From: Candidatus Bathycorpusculum fermentans
Lineage (GTDB): Archaea > Thermoproteota > Bathyarchaeia > Bathyarchaeales > Bathycorpusculaceae
Reading direction: 5' to 3'
NCBI GenBank assembly: GCA_009787175.1
Contig: WRGM01000166.1
Span: 1-25,280, forward strand
DNA: 25,280 bases
Under the pieces are notes generated by a model that did not search any database, was not told the DNA's origin, and worked only from the letters and a program-made list of their open reading frames with translations. Position 1 is the stretch's first letter. Each line of letters begins with the position of its first letter. Made by a program: the position numbers and the translations under genes. Positions 1-7,096 of this stretch are shown one piece after another.

Positions 1-81
1 GAAAAGTCTGCCTATACTACCATCTCTGGAATCATCACAGGAACAGTAACATCACTATTTCAGAATCCCCCATACGACTGA
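1..81 (+). CDS. C-terminal end of an unidentified protein (partial)
   Basis: Frame 1 is open from the window edge to a TGA at 79-81 and gives 26 residues ending in LFQNPPYD. The stretch is rich in Ile, Thr and Gly (TTISGIITGTVTS), which looks like real protein rather than random AT-rich DNA. It is too short to assign a family. The next gene, eS26, is on the opposite strand and ends 47 bases further on, so the two genes converge. A chance open frame is possible. Confidence 0.4.
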   Translation, partial: EKSAYTTISGIITGTVTSLFQNPPYD

Positions 82-128
82 ATAGCTACAAAAAGAATAA
101 AGGTATAGTTGTTAAATATTTTTTTGGG

Positions 129-419
129 TTATCGTCTTCTGTAGCCTTTTGAGTGGCGTTCGCTTTCTGCGCGTACTTTGACGATGCCGCGGTGTACTGC
201 GCATGAGATGCAGTAGTATTTGGTGTCAACCCATGAGGCTAGGAATGTGCCTTTTTGTCGAAGTTCTTTTGCTAATTGTGGCTCAACAAATGAGACTCTG
301 CGTGTGGATCGTTTTGCTTTGTCACGCGGCACCATTGCACCACAGTGTTCGCATTGAACAAGATTGTTACTCCCTTTACTTCCTTTTGCTCTTCCTCGAC
401 TTTTCCGTTTAACTGGCAT
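129..419 (-). CDS. rps26e: Small ribosomal subunit protein eS26
   Basis: This 96-residue protein is a structural component of the 30S subunit, near the mRNA exit region. A basic N-terminus (PVKRKSRGRAKGSKG) is followed by a zinc-binding pair of CX2C motifs at Cys23/Cys26 and Cys70/Cys73. A basic tail ending GYRRR closes the protein. Length and motif spacing fit archaeal eS26. The ATG at 417-419 lies directly before the family's usual MPxKRxxxGR start. Within Archaea, eS26 is known from TACK and Asgard lineages and is absent from most Euryarchaeota, so it helps place the organism. The next gene upstream on the same strand (DUF4438) ends 53 bases away, so co-transcription is possible. Confidence 0.95.
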   Translation of the reverse strand: MPVKRKSRGRAKGSKGSNNLVQCEHCGAMVPRDKAKRSTRRVSFVEPQLAKELRQKGTFLASWVDTKYYCISCAVHRGIVKVRAESERHSKGYRRR

Positions 420-472
420 ATTTTTAACCTCATTTTTTATTCAATATTAAGTTAACTGTCTTATATATCTGC

Positions 473-1357
473 TCATATTTTTAGCAGAGAAGCAAGGTTT
501 GCTTTCTGATTTATTACAGGAATTATTTTACCAACTGTTGAAGTCATCAAAGTTGTTACGCCTGGACCGTGCCCGGCGGTTATACAGTTAGTATGAACTA
601 TTACACCTATGGAAACTGCACCTCTTCGGTAAATTCTTCCAAATGAGTGATCAGCATCCATTATAGCAACAAGGTCGCCAAGTCGCAGGTCTTCAAGTCC
701 GAGCTGTTGAACTATGGAGTTATCAAATAGCTGTATGTCATAGTCGCCGCTGTTAACCTGATTAGCGCCTAGGCCGGAGCCCATTATACTGGCAGGTATG
801 ATATGTGTGACGGGGATTTCGAGTTTTTCGCCGTTGACCTGAGGGTTTATAGCGTCAAGTAGGCATGGGTCCATGTTTAATATTTTTATGTCGGGGTAAT
901 CTAAGAGTTTGAGGCCGGTGCCATAGGCTTTTATTTGTATATGGTCGCCGATGGAGAGTTTGTCGAGGGGTTCAGGTTTGAAGTCTATTAAGACATGTTC
1001 TATGCCGCCGTGTTTTCCTGTTACTGTGCCTACTGCGCCTTTGGCGTCTCCGCTAGTAATTGTGGCTTGATTTCCTATGCATGAGAGTATGTTATATGCG
1101 GTGTTTGCGGCTCCGCCGGTGCGTGGGTCGTTTTCTTTGTTTGTAGAGCTAACGCCGGGTTCTACATGGTCTGCTTCCCAGCCACATGCAAAGTCGCCTA
1201 TGCGAAGATTATATGTTATTCCGCCTACGCCGGGTAGTATGCAGGGGGTTCCTGTTGGGGAAATGTTGTAAACGTTTTTTATTGTTGGACTGGCTATTTC
1301 TCCCATAACGGAGATTTTGACGAGTTTTTCACGATTTGTTCGCAACATTAGAGACAT
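473..1357 (-). CDS. DUF4438 domain-containing protein
   Basis: This 294-residue protein resembles the DUF4438 family, whose biochemical role is unknown to me. The N-terminal half contains the glycine/proline-rich stretch SPTGTPCILPGVGG (about residues 33-46) and a conserved-looking GGAANTAYNILSCIGN (about 81-96). The C-terminal half holds MDADHSFGR and a glycine-rich HTNCITAGHGPGVT block. No signal peptide or membrane segment is visible, so it should be cytoplasmic. ATG codons at 1357 and 1348 are both possible starts, and I see no strong ribosome-binding site for either. It lies upstream of eS26 on the same strand and diverges from the CBS-domain gene. The family call rests on recalled motifs; I assign no function. 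Confidence 0.75.
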   Translation of the reverse strand: MSLMLRTNREKLVKISVMGEIASPTIKNVYNISPTGTPCILPGVGGITYNLRIGDFACGWEADHVEPGVSSTNKENDPRTGGAANTAYNILSCIGNQATITSGDAKGAVGTVTGKHGGIEHVLIDFKPEPLDKLSIGDHIQIKAYGTGLKLLDYPDIKILNMDPCLLDAINPQVNGEKLEIPVTHIIPASIMGSGLGANQVNSGDYDIQLFDNSIVQQLGLEDLRLGDLVAIMDADHSFGRIYRRGAVSIGVIVHTNCITAGHGPGVTTLMTSTVGKIIPVINQKANLASLLKI

Positions 1358-1490
1358 CTGTGTTTACTAAAGGATAGAGGAATATAAACTTGCAGAATAC
1401 TGGTCTAAAATTGGATAATCGGTTGTTGGGTAACTCTTAAATTGCACTTTTCTTACTCTCAATATAATATTAGCTTTAAAGGGGATGTAC

Positions 1491-2072
1491 ATGGCAGAGT
1501 TTGACTTAAAAACGAAAATGGTAGTAAAAGATGTAATGAATAGTCCCGTAGTGACTGCTGATGAGAGTAAAACAGCAAATAACATTGCAACTATAATGGA
1601 TAGCGCAAAGATAGGCGCAGTGGTCATTACTAATAGGGAGGGAAAGCCTATTGGAATTATTACTGAGCGGGATCTTGTAGTTAGGGTTATTGCGAAAAAT
1701 AAAAAGCCTGATGAAATTAAAGCCAGAGAAATCATGAGTAAACCGCTTATACCTGTTGATCCTGAGGCTACTATAAGTGATGCGGCAAGGTTAATGAGTC
1801 GTAAGAATGTGAGGCGTCTGGTTGTGTTCTATAAAGATGTTTTAGCAGGTATAGTTTCAAATAAAGATTTGTTAAATGTTATGCCAGAGCTTATTGAGAT
1901 AATACAGGAGCGTACGCGTATAGAGGAGGCAAGTATTGCAGGTGAACTGGAAGAGTCTCCGCAGGCAGGTTATTGTGATCAATGTGAAGCTTACTCAGAG
2001 AACCTCAAAGAATGCAATGGTCAAAACATCTGTGACGAATGCCGCATAGAACTTGAACAAGAAAAAGAATAG
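1491..2072 (+). CDS. CBS-domain pair protein with C-terminal zinc ribbon
   Basis: About 193 residues with two tandem CBS motifs. The first contains VTADESKTANNIATIMDSAK and GIITERDLV; the second contains IPVDPEATISDAARLMSRKN and GIVSNKDLL. CBS pairs bind adenosine nucleotides such as AMP, ATP or SAM and act as energy or ligand sensors. After them comes a short cysteine-rich module with two CX2C pairs (YCDQC and CDECR) near the C-terminus, likely a small zinc ribbon for protein or nucleic acid contact. The frame opens at 1485, but that ATG abuts an AAAGGGG purine tract at 1478-1484. The ATG at 1491 is spaced properly from it, so I take 1491 as the start. Its partner protein is unknown. Confidence 0.85.
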   Translation: MAEFDLKTKMVVKDVMNSPVVTADESKTANNIATIMDSAKIGAVVITNREGKPIGIITERDLVVRVIAKNKKPDEIKAREIMSKPLIPVDPEATISDAARLMSRKNVRRLVVFYKDVLAGIVSNKDLLNVMPELIEIIQERTRIEEASIAGELEESPQAGYCDQCEAYSENLKECNGQNICDECRIELEQEKE

Positions 2073-2139
2073 TAACTATTCAAGCTATAACTTAGGGTAG
2101 CGGCTAAACTCTTATTTATTTACCTTTACAGTAGTAATA

Positions 2140-3492
2140 TTGTCGTGTGTTTCCTTGATTGCTGACTTAGTCTTAAGTAATTCTAAAGCTTACATAAAAG
2201 GCGAGATTCTTGAATGTAGTATAGCTATTGAAGAGGATAAATACATAAAAATTGGTAAGCAGCCACAGATGCCCAATGCTGATCAAAAGATTGATCTGCA
2301 CGGTCTATTGGTTTTGCCGGGTTTAATAGATTCTCATGTGCATCTTAGAGATGAGGAGAAGGCATACAAGGAAGATTTTATTTCAGGTACATCAGCTGCG
2401 GCGGCAGGAGGCTTTACCACTGTGTTAGATATGCCGAATAATCAGCCGTTAACTAATAGTGTTGAGGCATTAAGGAATCGTTTAGATATAGCAAAAAGTC
2501 GCTCGCTTGTAAATGTAGGTCTGTATTCAGAGTTTCCTGAAAATTTAACGGAACTGCCAAAGATAAGGCAGGGAGGTGCTGTTGGGTTTAAACTGTTTAT
2601 GGGTTGTCAAATGGGTGGTTTAAATCTTGATGATGACCATGTTTTGGAGGCGGGGTTTAGAGTGGCTGGAGAAGTGGGTGCTGTTGTGGCTATTCATGCT
2701 GAAGATAAGACGCAGGTTACCTTTAGTGAGCAGCAATTTAAAAAAGTTAGGCGTAATGGGGTTAAGGAGTTTCTTCTTGCTCATACAGAGCAGGCAGAGG
2801 TGCAGGCTATAGAGAGAGTGCTAAGGGTCAGTGAGGGCTCAAATGTGCATTTGCATTTTTGTCATATTACCAGCAAACAAGGCTTAGAAGCTGTTAAGGA
2901 GGCAAAGGGGGCAAGTAGGAGTGTTACATGTGAAGTTACGCCTAATCATTTACTGTTAACATCCGCAGATACGGCGCGTTTTGGTATGATGGCAATTATG
3001 GCACCACCTTTGCGGGATAATGTGCATAAAGAGGCGTTGTTTGAGGGAGTAATTCAAGGTGATGTTGATACAATAGGTTCAGATCATGCGCCGCATACGT
3101 TTGAGGAGAAAACTGTAGATAGCGTATGGGATGTTAAAGTTGGTACACCAGGACTAGAAACAACGTTACCTTTAATGTTAACACTAGTTGAAAAGAGAAT
3201 GCTAACTTTTCGGCGGCTTGTTGAAGTATTTGTAGAGAAACCTGCAGAAATTTACGGCTTAACAAGTAAGGGCAAGCTTGAAAATGGAAAAGACGCAGAC
3301 TTGACAATCATAGACTATAAACAGCACTGGACAATAGACTCGTCAAAGTTTAAGTCTAAAGCTAAATTTTCACTCTATAACAAATGGGAAGTAATTGGTA
3401 AGCCTGTTAAGACTTTTGTAAACGGCACCTTGATAATGGACGCGGGAGAAATTGTTGCCAAACCGGGCGAGGGAAAAGTAATACGAAAATAG
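2140..3492 (+). CDS. pyrC: Dihydroorotase
   Basis: This protein interconverts carbamoyl-aspartate and dihydroorotate, the third step of de novo pyrimidine synthesis. It has the amidohydrolase fold with the expected metal-site residues (numbered from the TTG at 2140): His66 and His68 in DSHVHLRD, Lys151 in GFKLF (the usual carbamylated lysine), His186 in AIHAED, His242 in FCHITS and Asp315 in GSDHAPHT. The substrate-site block LDMPNNQP is also present. At 450 residues it is full length for the archaeal type. No ATG or GTG is near the start; TTG codons at 2140 and 2155 are the candidates. A TATA-like stretch at about 2111-2122 would put transcription close to 2140, so the mRNA may be leaderless. 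The TTG at 2155 gives an N-terminus (MIADLVLSNSKAY) more like the family. Confidence 0.92.
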   Translation: MSCVSLIADLVLSNSKAYIKGEILECSIAIEEDKYIKIGKQPQMPNADQKIDLHGLLVLPGLIDSHVHLRDEEKAYKEDFISGTSAAAAGGFTTVLDMPNNQPLTNSVEALRNRLDIAKSRSLVNVGLYSEFPENLTELPKIRQGGAVGFKLFMGCQMGGLNLDDDHVLEAGFRVAGEVGAVVAIHAEDKTQVTFSEQQFKKVRRNGVKEFLLAHTEQAEVQAIERVLRVSEGSNVHLHFCHITSKQGLEAVKEAKGASRSVTCEVTPNHLLLTSADTARFGMMAIMAPPLRDNVHKEALFEGVIQGDVDTIGSDHAPHTFEEKTVDSVWDVKVGTPGLETTLPLMLTLVEKRMLTFRRLVEVFVEKPAEIYGLTSKGKLENGKDADLTIIDYKQHWTIDSSKFKSKAKFSLYNKWEVIGKPVKTFVNGTLIMDAGEIVAKPGEGKVIRK

Positions 3493-3614
3493 ACGTAAAA
3501 CATCCAATTTCTTTTAGTTACAGCTTTTCATGTTTTAGTGTAATTTTATACATTGATACTCTTTGCTAAACTATATCGTTTTTTCATAGTTACAGCCTAA
3601 AATCTGCAGTGTTT

Positions 3615-3683
3615 TTTGCACATACAAGTTTTTTGCTATAAATATGTCAATTTTTCATGTACTGTTTTTTGTGTATGTGCAAA
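3615..3683. repeat. 11-bp perfect inverted repeat
   Basis: TTTGCACATAC at 3615-3625 is matched by its exact reverse complement GTATGTGCAAA at 3673-3683, with 47 bases between. The right arm also overlaps a shorter hairpin, GTGTATG (3671-3677) pairing with CATACAC (3692-3698). These could fold as alternative RNA structures downstream of pyrC. Function unknown. Confidence 0.55.
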
Positions 3684-3727
3684 TTATGACCCATACACGA
3701 AAGACAATAAAAGACATTAAAAAATAG

Positions 3728-3862
3728 GTATGTATTTAGCTCTCAGCAAAAATTTCGTTAACATTTAACCTTTCATGCCATTTTTTTTGCGCAACAAACA
3801 CAGCTACATATACAAATTCCTGTATAGATACTTTAATAAAAACACGCAAGCTAAATACATAC
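3728..3862. repeat. 14-bp perfect inverted repeat
   Basis: GTATGTATTTAGCT at 3728-3741 is matched by its exact reverse complement AGCTAAATACATAC at 3849-3862, with 107 bases between the arms. The match does not extend on either side. It could be the ends of a small decayed element, the base of an RNA structure or a protein-binding pair. No open frame of note lies between the arms. Confidence 0.6.
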
Positions 3863-4337
3863 AAAAATAGCATCGTATATTTTTTATAACCTGCAATTCC
3901 ACACAAATAATCTGGTTATTTTAAAAAAATTAATTTTATTAATGGTTCTAATTCACGATGTTGTATGTGTCAAAAAGTCGCAGAATTTAGGTTACAGATG
4001 CAGCAGATTAGTTTCATAAACACAATTTTTCGTTAGGACAAGTTATAAAGGATATTTGAAGTGTAAAAATTTAGTATACATATTTAAAATAAAAAACTCA
4101 AAGCAGTATAGGACATAATTAAATTTGGGTATAACTAACATCATCAATTAGATGCAAACGAAACTAAAACCTAATTTTATCAATGAGTAGCAACTTAACT
4201 TTTAGGTAACTACATATTTAGCGGTTTGTATTAATGTCACAACGTTAGCATTGTCATCCTGTATCAAACGAAATTAGAAAAAAATTATTCAACATAAACA
4301 GTCGCTAAGAAGAGCCCAGGTAAATAAAAAATTGTGG

Positions 4338-4583
4338 TTATAGTAACCATTTGAGCGGTATGTCTTGGAATGCACCGTCAGGTAATGTTCTGCGGATTGT
4401 TATAGGCAGAATTGCTATTTCTATCTCTTTTAAAGCAATACCAATTGGGTTAGAAACGGCTTCGTCCGCGTCAACAAGTATTGGTGCACCCATACTTATT
4501 TGTAAGGCTCTTGCACCAACGATCCTAGCTTTTTCAAATCGAGTTACTTTTGGTGGTCCTACAGTTACTTGGTTGTTAGACAT
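4338..4583 (-). CDS. rpoK: DNA-directed RNA polymerase subunit Rpo6 (RpoK)
   Basis: This is the archaeal homologue of bacterial omega and eukaryotic Rpb6, a small subunit that clamps and stabilises the large RNA polymerase subunits. The conserved core is clear: VTRFEKARIVGARALQISMG followed by the C-terminal ITIRRTLPDG and IPLKWLL. The frame extends further 5', but the ATG at 4581-4583 starts MSNNQVTVGPPKVTRFEK, matches the family length (81 residues) and has GGAG about nine bases upstream inside the thermosome gene. That start leaves one base after the thermosome stop, so the two genes form a tight operon with translational coupling likely. Confidence 0.93.
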   Translation of the reverse strand: MSNNQVTVGPPKVTRFEKARIVGARALQISMGAPILVDADEAVSNPIGIALKEIEIAILPITIRRTLPDGAFQDIPLKWLL

Positions 4584-4584
4584 T

Positions 4585-6258
4585 TTAATATTCTCCAATA
4601 TCTGGATATCCGCCACCCATGCCGCCAGGCATTCCTCCGGGTGGTGCGGGGGGCATTTTGTTTTTATCTGAGGCTATAACATTATCTATTTTTAGTATCA
4701 AAGAAGCTGCCTCATATGCTGATTTGATAATTTGACGTTTAACGGCCACTGGGTCGTAAACATTCATTTTGGTCATGTCTTGGATTTTACCGCTGTTAGC
4801 TTCTATGCCTGCCCATGTATCGCCTTTTTCATGCCTGGTTCGTAATTCAGCTAATATATCAATTGCGTCTAAGCCAGCGTTTTCAGATAATGCTGTTGCA
4901 ACAGTTTCTAGGGCTTCAGCGAAGGCTATTATGGCGAGTTGTTCTCTGCCGCGTATTGTTTGGGCATATTTTTTGAGGTTTATGGCCATTTCCATTTCGG
5001 ATGCGCCTCCGCCTGCGACAAGTTTTGGGTCTTGGACGAGGTCGCGTACAACGCAGAGTGCGTCGTGTATTGAGCGTTCTGCTTCATTGTTTAAGCGTTC
5101 GGTTCCACCGCGTATAAGTATTGTAACTGCTTTGGGGTTTTTGCATCCTTCTATGAATGTCATTTTGTCATCGCCAATTCTGTGTTCTTCGACTAGTGCG
5201 GCGTAGCCTAGGTCTTTTGGTGAGAGGTCATTTATGTTAGAGGCTATTTTTCCGCCTATGGCGCGTGCGAGTTTTTCCATGTCAGATTTTTTGGCGCGTC
5301 TGATGGCGACTATGTTTTTTTTGGCGAGGAAGTGTTGTACCATATCGTCTATGCCTTTTTGGCAGATAACGACGTTTGCTCCTGTGGCAGAGATTTTTTC
5401 AACCATGTCGCGGAGCATGTCTTCTTCTTGTTTTAGGAAGAGCGCGAGTTGGTTTGGGTCTTCTATATTGATTTTTGAGTCCATTTCTGGTTTGTCATTT
5501 TCTAGGGAGGCGTCAATGAGGGCTATTTTTGCGTTTTCAACGCGTTTGGACATGCCGGAGTGGACTATTTCTTTGTCGAGTATTATGCCGTTTACGAGTT
5601 TTGTGCTGCTTAGTGATTCGCCTGTTTTCTTTTCTACTTTGACGTCATCGACGTCGGCTTTGTATGTGCCGTCTTTTTGTTTTTCAGCTACTTCAAGTAT
5701 TGCTTTAACGACCATGTCTCCGAGGTATTCTTTGTATTCAGCGACAAGTTTGCTTGACAGTGAAGTAATTGCAGCTTTTTTTAGGTATTCTTGTGATTTG
5801 GAGATATCAAAGGATAGGGCGATTTTGTCCAGGATTTCGAGAGCTTTTTCTGAAGCTTTTCTGTAGCCATCGACTATTACGGTTGGGTGAATGTTTTTGT
5901 TTAATAGTTCTTCGGCGTGTCCTAATAGTTCTCCTGTTATAATAACTGCGGATGTGGTTCCATCGCCTACTTCATTGTCTTGTGTTTTGGCGACTTCTAC
6001 GAGCATTTTTGCTACTGGATGTTGAATATCCATCTCGTCAAGTATGGTGCGTCCGTCGCTTGTAATGGTTACGTCTCCAAAGTTGTCAACAAGTAGTTTG
6101 TCCATACCTTTTGGTCCAAAAGCGCTTTTTACACTTTCTGCAACAACTTTGGCTGCAGTTATATTGTTGTGTTGTGCTTCTCTTCCGCGGGAACTATTTG
6201 TGCCTTCTTTTAGTACAAGTATTGGTACGCCGCTGGCTTGTGTAGATGTTGATGACAA
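4585..6258 (-). CDS. thsA: Thermosome subunit (group II chaperonin)
   Basis: An ATP-dependent folding chaperone forming double rings in the cytoplasm. The N-terminus (VPILVLKEGT, GREAQ) leads into GPKGMDKLLVD at about residues 48-58 and the nucleotide-binding GDGTTS at 98-103. LVAGGGASEMEMA and the family's glycine/methionine-rich tail (PGGMPGGMGGG) come later. The frame opens at a TTG at 6294, but the TTG at 6256-6258 has GGAAGGT at 6268-6274 nine bases upstream and yields a normal N-terminus, giving 557 residues. One sequence cannot show whether the ring is homo- or hetero-oligomeric. A TATA box lies at 6305-6314. rpoK follows after one base. Confidence 0.96.
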   Translation of the reverse strand: MSSTSTQASGVPILVLKEGTNSSRGREAQHNNITAAKVVAESVKSAFGPKGMDKLLVDNFGDVTITSDGRTILDEMDIQHPVAKMLVEVAKTQDNEVGDGTTSAVIITGELLGHAEELLNKNIHPTVIVDGYRKASEKALEILDKIALSFDISKSQEYLKKAAITSLSSKLVAEYKEYLGDMVVKAILEVAEKQKDGTYKADVDDVKVEKKTGESLSSTKLVNGIILDKEIVHSGMSKRVENAKIALIDASLENDKPEMDSKINIEDPNQLALFLKQEEDMLRDMVEKISATGANVVICQKGIDDMVQHFLAKKNIVAIRRAKKSDMEKLARAIGGKIASNINDLSPKDLGYAALVEEHRIGDDKMTFIEGCKNPKAVTILIRGGTERLNNEAERSIHDALCVVRDLVQDPKLVAGGGASEMEMAINLKKYAQTIRGREQLAIIAFAEALETVATALSENAGLDAIDILAELRTRHEKGDTWAGIEANSGKIQDMTKMNVYDPVAVKRQIIKSAYEAASLILKIDNVIASDKNKMPPAPPGGMPGGMGGGYPDIGEY

Positions 6259-6304
6259 ATTTAGTAAACCTTCCTTTAATGCGAACAACAACAAAATGCC
6301 GCTA

Positions 6305-6314
6305 TTAATATAAG
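6305..6314 (-). promoter_or_regulatory. TATA box of the thermosome-rpoK operon
   Basis: On the - strand the sequence reads CTTATATTAA, preceded by an A-rich stretch (GAAAAA) suitable as a BRE. Transcription would start about 25 bases downstream, near 6280-6285, leaving a short leader that contains the GGAAGGT ribosome-binding site. I see no obvious heat-shock operator. Confidence 0.6.
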
Positions 6315-6440
6315 TTTTTCTAGTAACATCAAACTATTTTATCTGGGACATTTAGTACATTTATTGCTATTTTGTAGCGGAAAAGGGTTGTTTGTATATT
6401 TGTAGGGTTTGTTGTTTGTGTCGGCGTTTTTTGGTGTGTA

Positions 6441-6944
6441 TTAGTATATTGAGATTTTTTCTATTCCCGGGGTTTTTAGGATTTGTGGTACGAGTTCGCC
6501 TGGGATTTTTTGGTCTACTATTATGGTGAGTTTTGGTTCTGGTGATAGTTCTGGGTCGTCTACTATTGCTTGTCGTATGCTTATGTTGGCGTTGGCTAGT
6601 ATTGTTGCTGTGTTGGAGAGTATACCAGGGTTTTTGGCGTTTGTTACTGTTATTTCTATTACGTTTAGGTTTAGGTGTTTGGCTATTTCTTTTAGTGAGT
6701 GACCTGCGGGGCGGATTTCTTCGAAGATTAGTTTTAGTTTTTGGTTTTTGTTTATGTCGTTTAGGGTTTCGTTTACGGTGCGTCGGTCTACTTTTGCGGC
6801 GCGGGCTATTCGTATGGGGGGGATTTCTATTTGGTTTAGGTATATTTTGTTGTTTTTTGTGTTTAGTCCGTTTTCTATTAGTGTGCGGGCTACTTTTAGT
6901 CTTTCGGGGTGGTTGTTGAAGTGTGTTTTTATGGTGTTCCACAT
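6441..6944 (-). CDS. HTH-ACT regulator of amino acid metabolism (COG2150-like)
   Basis: This 167-residue protein has an N-terminal segment, then a helix-turn-helix at about residues 41-66 (IPPIRIARAAKVDRRTVNET), then an ACT domain at about 94-167. The ACT part carries the family's NPGILS, ISIRQAIVDDPEL and IPGELV blocks. ACT domains usually bind amino acids and control an attached domain, so it is probably an amino-acid-responsive transcription factor. It is divergent from trpB2, and the shared upstream region holds three TGTAC boxes, so tryptophan is the likely ligand (inference). The ATG at 6942-6944 is the natural start; a TATA-like TTTTTATA lies about 35 bases upstream. The coding strand is extremely A+C-rich. 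Confidence 0.85.
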   Translation of the reverse strand: MWNTIKTHFNNHPERLKVARTLIENGLNTKNNKIYLNQIEIPPIRIARAAKVDRRTVNETLNDINKNQKLKLIFEEIRPAGHSLKEIAKHLNLNVIEITVTNAKNPGILSNTATILANANISIRQAIVDDPELSPEPKLTIIVDQKIPGELVPQILKTPGIEKISIY

Positions 6945-6977
6945 AGTGTGTCGTGTGTATGTTTTTGTGTGTTTGGG

Positions 6978-6985
6978 TATAAAAA
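6978..6985 (-). promoter_or_regulatory. TATA-like element for the HTH-ACT regulator
   Basis: The - strand reads TTTTTATA here. Its distance from the ATG at 6944 leaves a leader of only about a dozen bases, typical of archaeal regulators. The TGTAC boxes (7020-7045) lie upstream of this element, so the same sites could serve autoregulation. Confidence 0.45.
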
Positions 6986-7019
6986 TGTTGATTTGTGTTT
7001 TGTTTTCCTCACGTTTTAA

Positions 7020-7045
7020 TGTACAGTTTTGTACGTGTATGTACT
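7020..7045. promoter_or_regulatory. Three phased TRP-box-like sites (TGTACA, TGTACG, TGTACT)
   Basis: TGTACA at 7020-7025, TGTACG at 7030-7035 and TGTACT at 7040-7045 share the core TGTAC and are spaced exactly 10 bases apart, about one helical turn. They end seven bases before the TATA box of trpB2. In Methanothermobacter thermautotrophicus, TrpY represses the trp operon and trpB2 by binding TGTACA TRP boxes. The same core at a trpB2 promoter beside an HTH-ACT gene suggests an equivalent circuit here (inference). Confidence 0.6.
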
Positions 7046-7051
7046 GAAATA

Positions 7052-7060
7052 TTTATATAA
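7052..7060 (+). promoter_or_regulatory. TATA box of trpB2
   Basis: TTTATATAA at 7052-7060 is a near-ideal archaeal TATA box, 36 bases before the ATG at 7097. Transcription would start around 7082-7086, giving a short leader with an AGGAAAG-like ribosome-binding site. A protein bound at the boxes just upstream could block the TFB/TBP complex. Confidence 0.65.
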
Positions 7061-7096
7061 AGCTTAGCAACACCATAAAATAGGAAAGAAAAAAAG

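Larger units (their letters stand above)
3493..4337. other. 845-base AT-rich region without a recognisable gene
   Basis: This lies between the convergent 3' ends of pyrC and rpoK, so neither gene needs a promoter here. I found no convincing protein frame on either strand and no tRNA-like fold. It contains two spaced inverted repeats (listed separately), three copies of GTTACAG (3517, 3589, 3991) and many A/T tracts. It could hold an unrecognised RNA, a decayed gene or a structural element; I cannot tell which. Confidence 0.6.

Noticed and set aside
3772..3870. Short + strand frame starting MPFFLRNKHSYIYK in the 845-base gap
   Set aside because: About 31 codons, no ribosome-binding site, no recognisable motif; expected by chance in AT-rich DNA.
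4338..4616. Longer Rpo6 reading from 4616 (MADIQILENIK...)
   Set aside because: The extension overlaps the thermosome coding end and is not part of the family; the ATG at 4583 has a ribosome-binding site and gives the normal length.
5234..5866. 210-codon open frame antisense to the thermosome gene
   Set aside because: Ser/Met/Phe-rich product mirroring the thermosome codons; no start signal and no domain.
6367..6942. 191-codon Lys/Arg/Pro-rich open frame on the - strand
   Set aside because: It overlaps the HTH-ACT regulator in another frame. Its composition (long runs of Lys, Arg, Asn, Pro, Thr) is a by-product of the A+C-rich coding strand, and it shows no domain.
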